From positions 1-14,157 of the forward strand of contig JACFNS010000025.1 of assembly GCA_019454705.1 (NCBI GenBank): a DNA stretch of 14,157 nucleotides, in the 5' to 3' direction. Below are positions 14,125-14,157 of the stretch, piece after piece (within the stretch, counting starts at the first letter, position 1; every line of letters starts with the position of its first letter). The position numbers and the translations under genes were made by a program. The notes under the pieces are model-generated. The model saw nothing but the letters and a program-made list of their open reading frames with translations, searched no databases and had not been told where the DNA came from. The stretch is from Taibaiella sp. (GTDB lineage Bacteria; Bacteroidota; Bacteroidia; Chitinophagales; Chitinophagaceae).

Positions 14125-14157
14125 ACTCGCTTTTAACTATTTATTGCAGTTTTGCAG

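Noticed and set aside
14143..14157. Two copies of TTGCAG near the right edge as an operator or repeat array
   Set aside because: The repeats are only six to seven bases and cut off by the window edge; chance occurrence is likely.
1..14157. CRISPR arrays, insertion sequences, phage or defence islands
   Set aside because: No regularly spaced repeats, transposase, integrase, terminal inverted repeats or defence-family proteins were seen.

Overview
The window looks like chromosomal DNA from a gliding-lineage member of the Bacteroidota, most likely Chitinophagales or a close relative. The evidence is a GldD gliding lipoprotein, a PafA-type alkaline phosphatase, TPR-containing sensor proteins with one central membrane helix, almost no Shine-Dalgarno sites, and seven perfect Bacteroidota -7 boxes (TAnnTTTG) placed just upstream of genes. 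Genus-level placement is inference. I see no phage genes, transposases, CRISPR array or toxin-antitoxin pair. It reads as an ordinary housekeeping and accessory stretch with several peculiar genes, not as one obvious new system.

Layout. 1-1684 (minus): a probable two-gene operon with an EamA/DMT-family exporter followed by a branched-chain amino acid aminotransferase (ilvE) that runs off the left edge. It diverges from a MocR-type regulator (GntR winged helix fused to an aminotransferase fold, 1783-3213). A perfect inverted repeat lies in the shared promoter region and is the best operator candidate here. 3254-3295: a very GC-rich 16-bp hairpin between the convergent MocR and DUF4345 genes. 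3302-3727 (minus): a small DUF4345 membrane protein. 3836-4531 (plus): an exported acetolactate decarboxylase-like protein that keeps the zinc histidines but apparently lacks other catalytic residues. 4532-4902: a stretch without protein genes that holds an intrinsic terminator, a degenerate copy of a tRNA 3' end, tRNA-Arg(CCT) on the minus strand, and that tRNA's promoter; 4780-4902 shows nothing else convincing.

4903-7005 (plus): a complete TPR histidine kinase. It is convergent, with no spacing, with gldD (7006-7602, minus). 7641-7871 (plus): a two-helix small membrane protein. 7933-9210 (minus): an alpha-oxoamine synthase, probably of the serine palmitoyltransferase group, with a good terminator. 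9340-10956 (plus): a PafA-like phosphatase whose 3' end overlaps the convergent secreted hypothetical gene 10937-11842 (minus). 12017-13645 (plus): a second TPR sensor that ends right after a histidine phosphoacceptor-like helix and has no ATPase domain. 13661-14098 (minus): a GNAT acetyltransferase resembling PhnO.

How the genes might work together. The MocR/EamA/ilvE trio is the only convincing functional cluster, probably amino acid efflux and transamination under a PLP-dependent regulator. Most other genes are single transcription units in alternating orientation, so neighbourhood says little about their roles. Two phosphorus-related enzymes (PafA-like and PhnO-like) and two TPR sensors lie within 9 kb, but nothing in the sequence links them directly.
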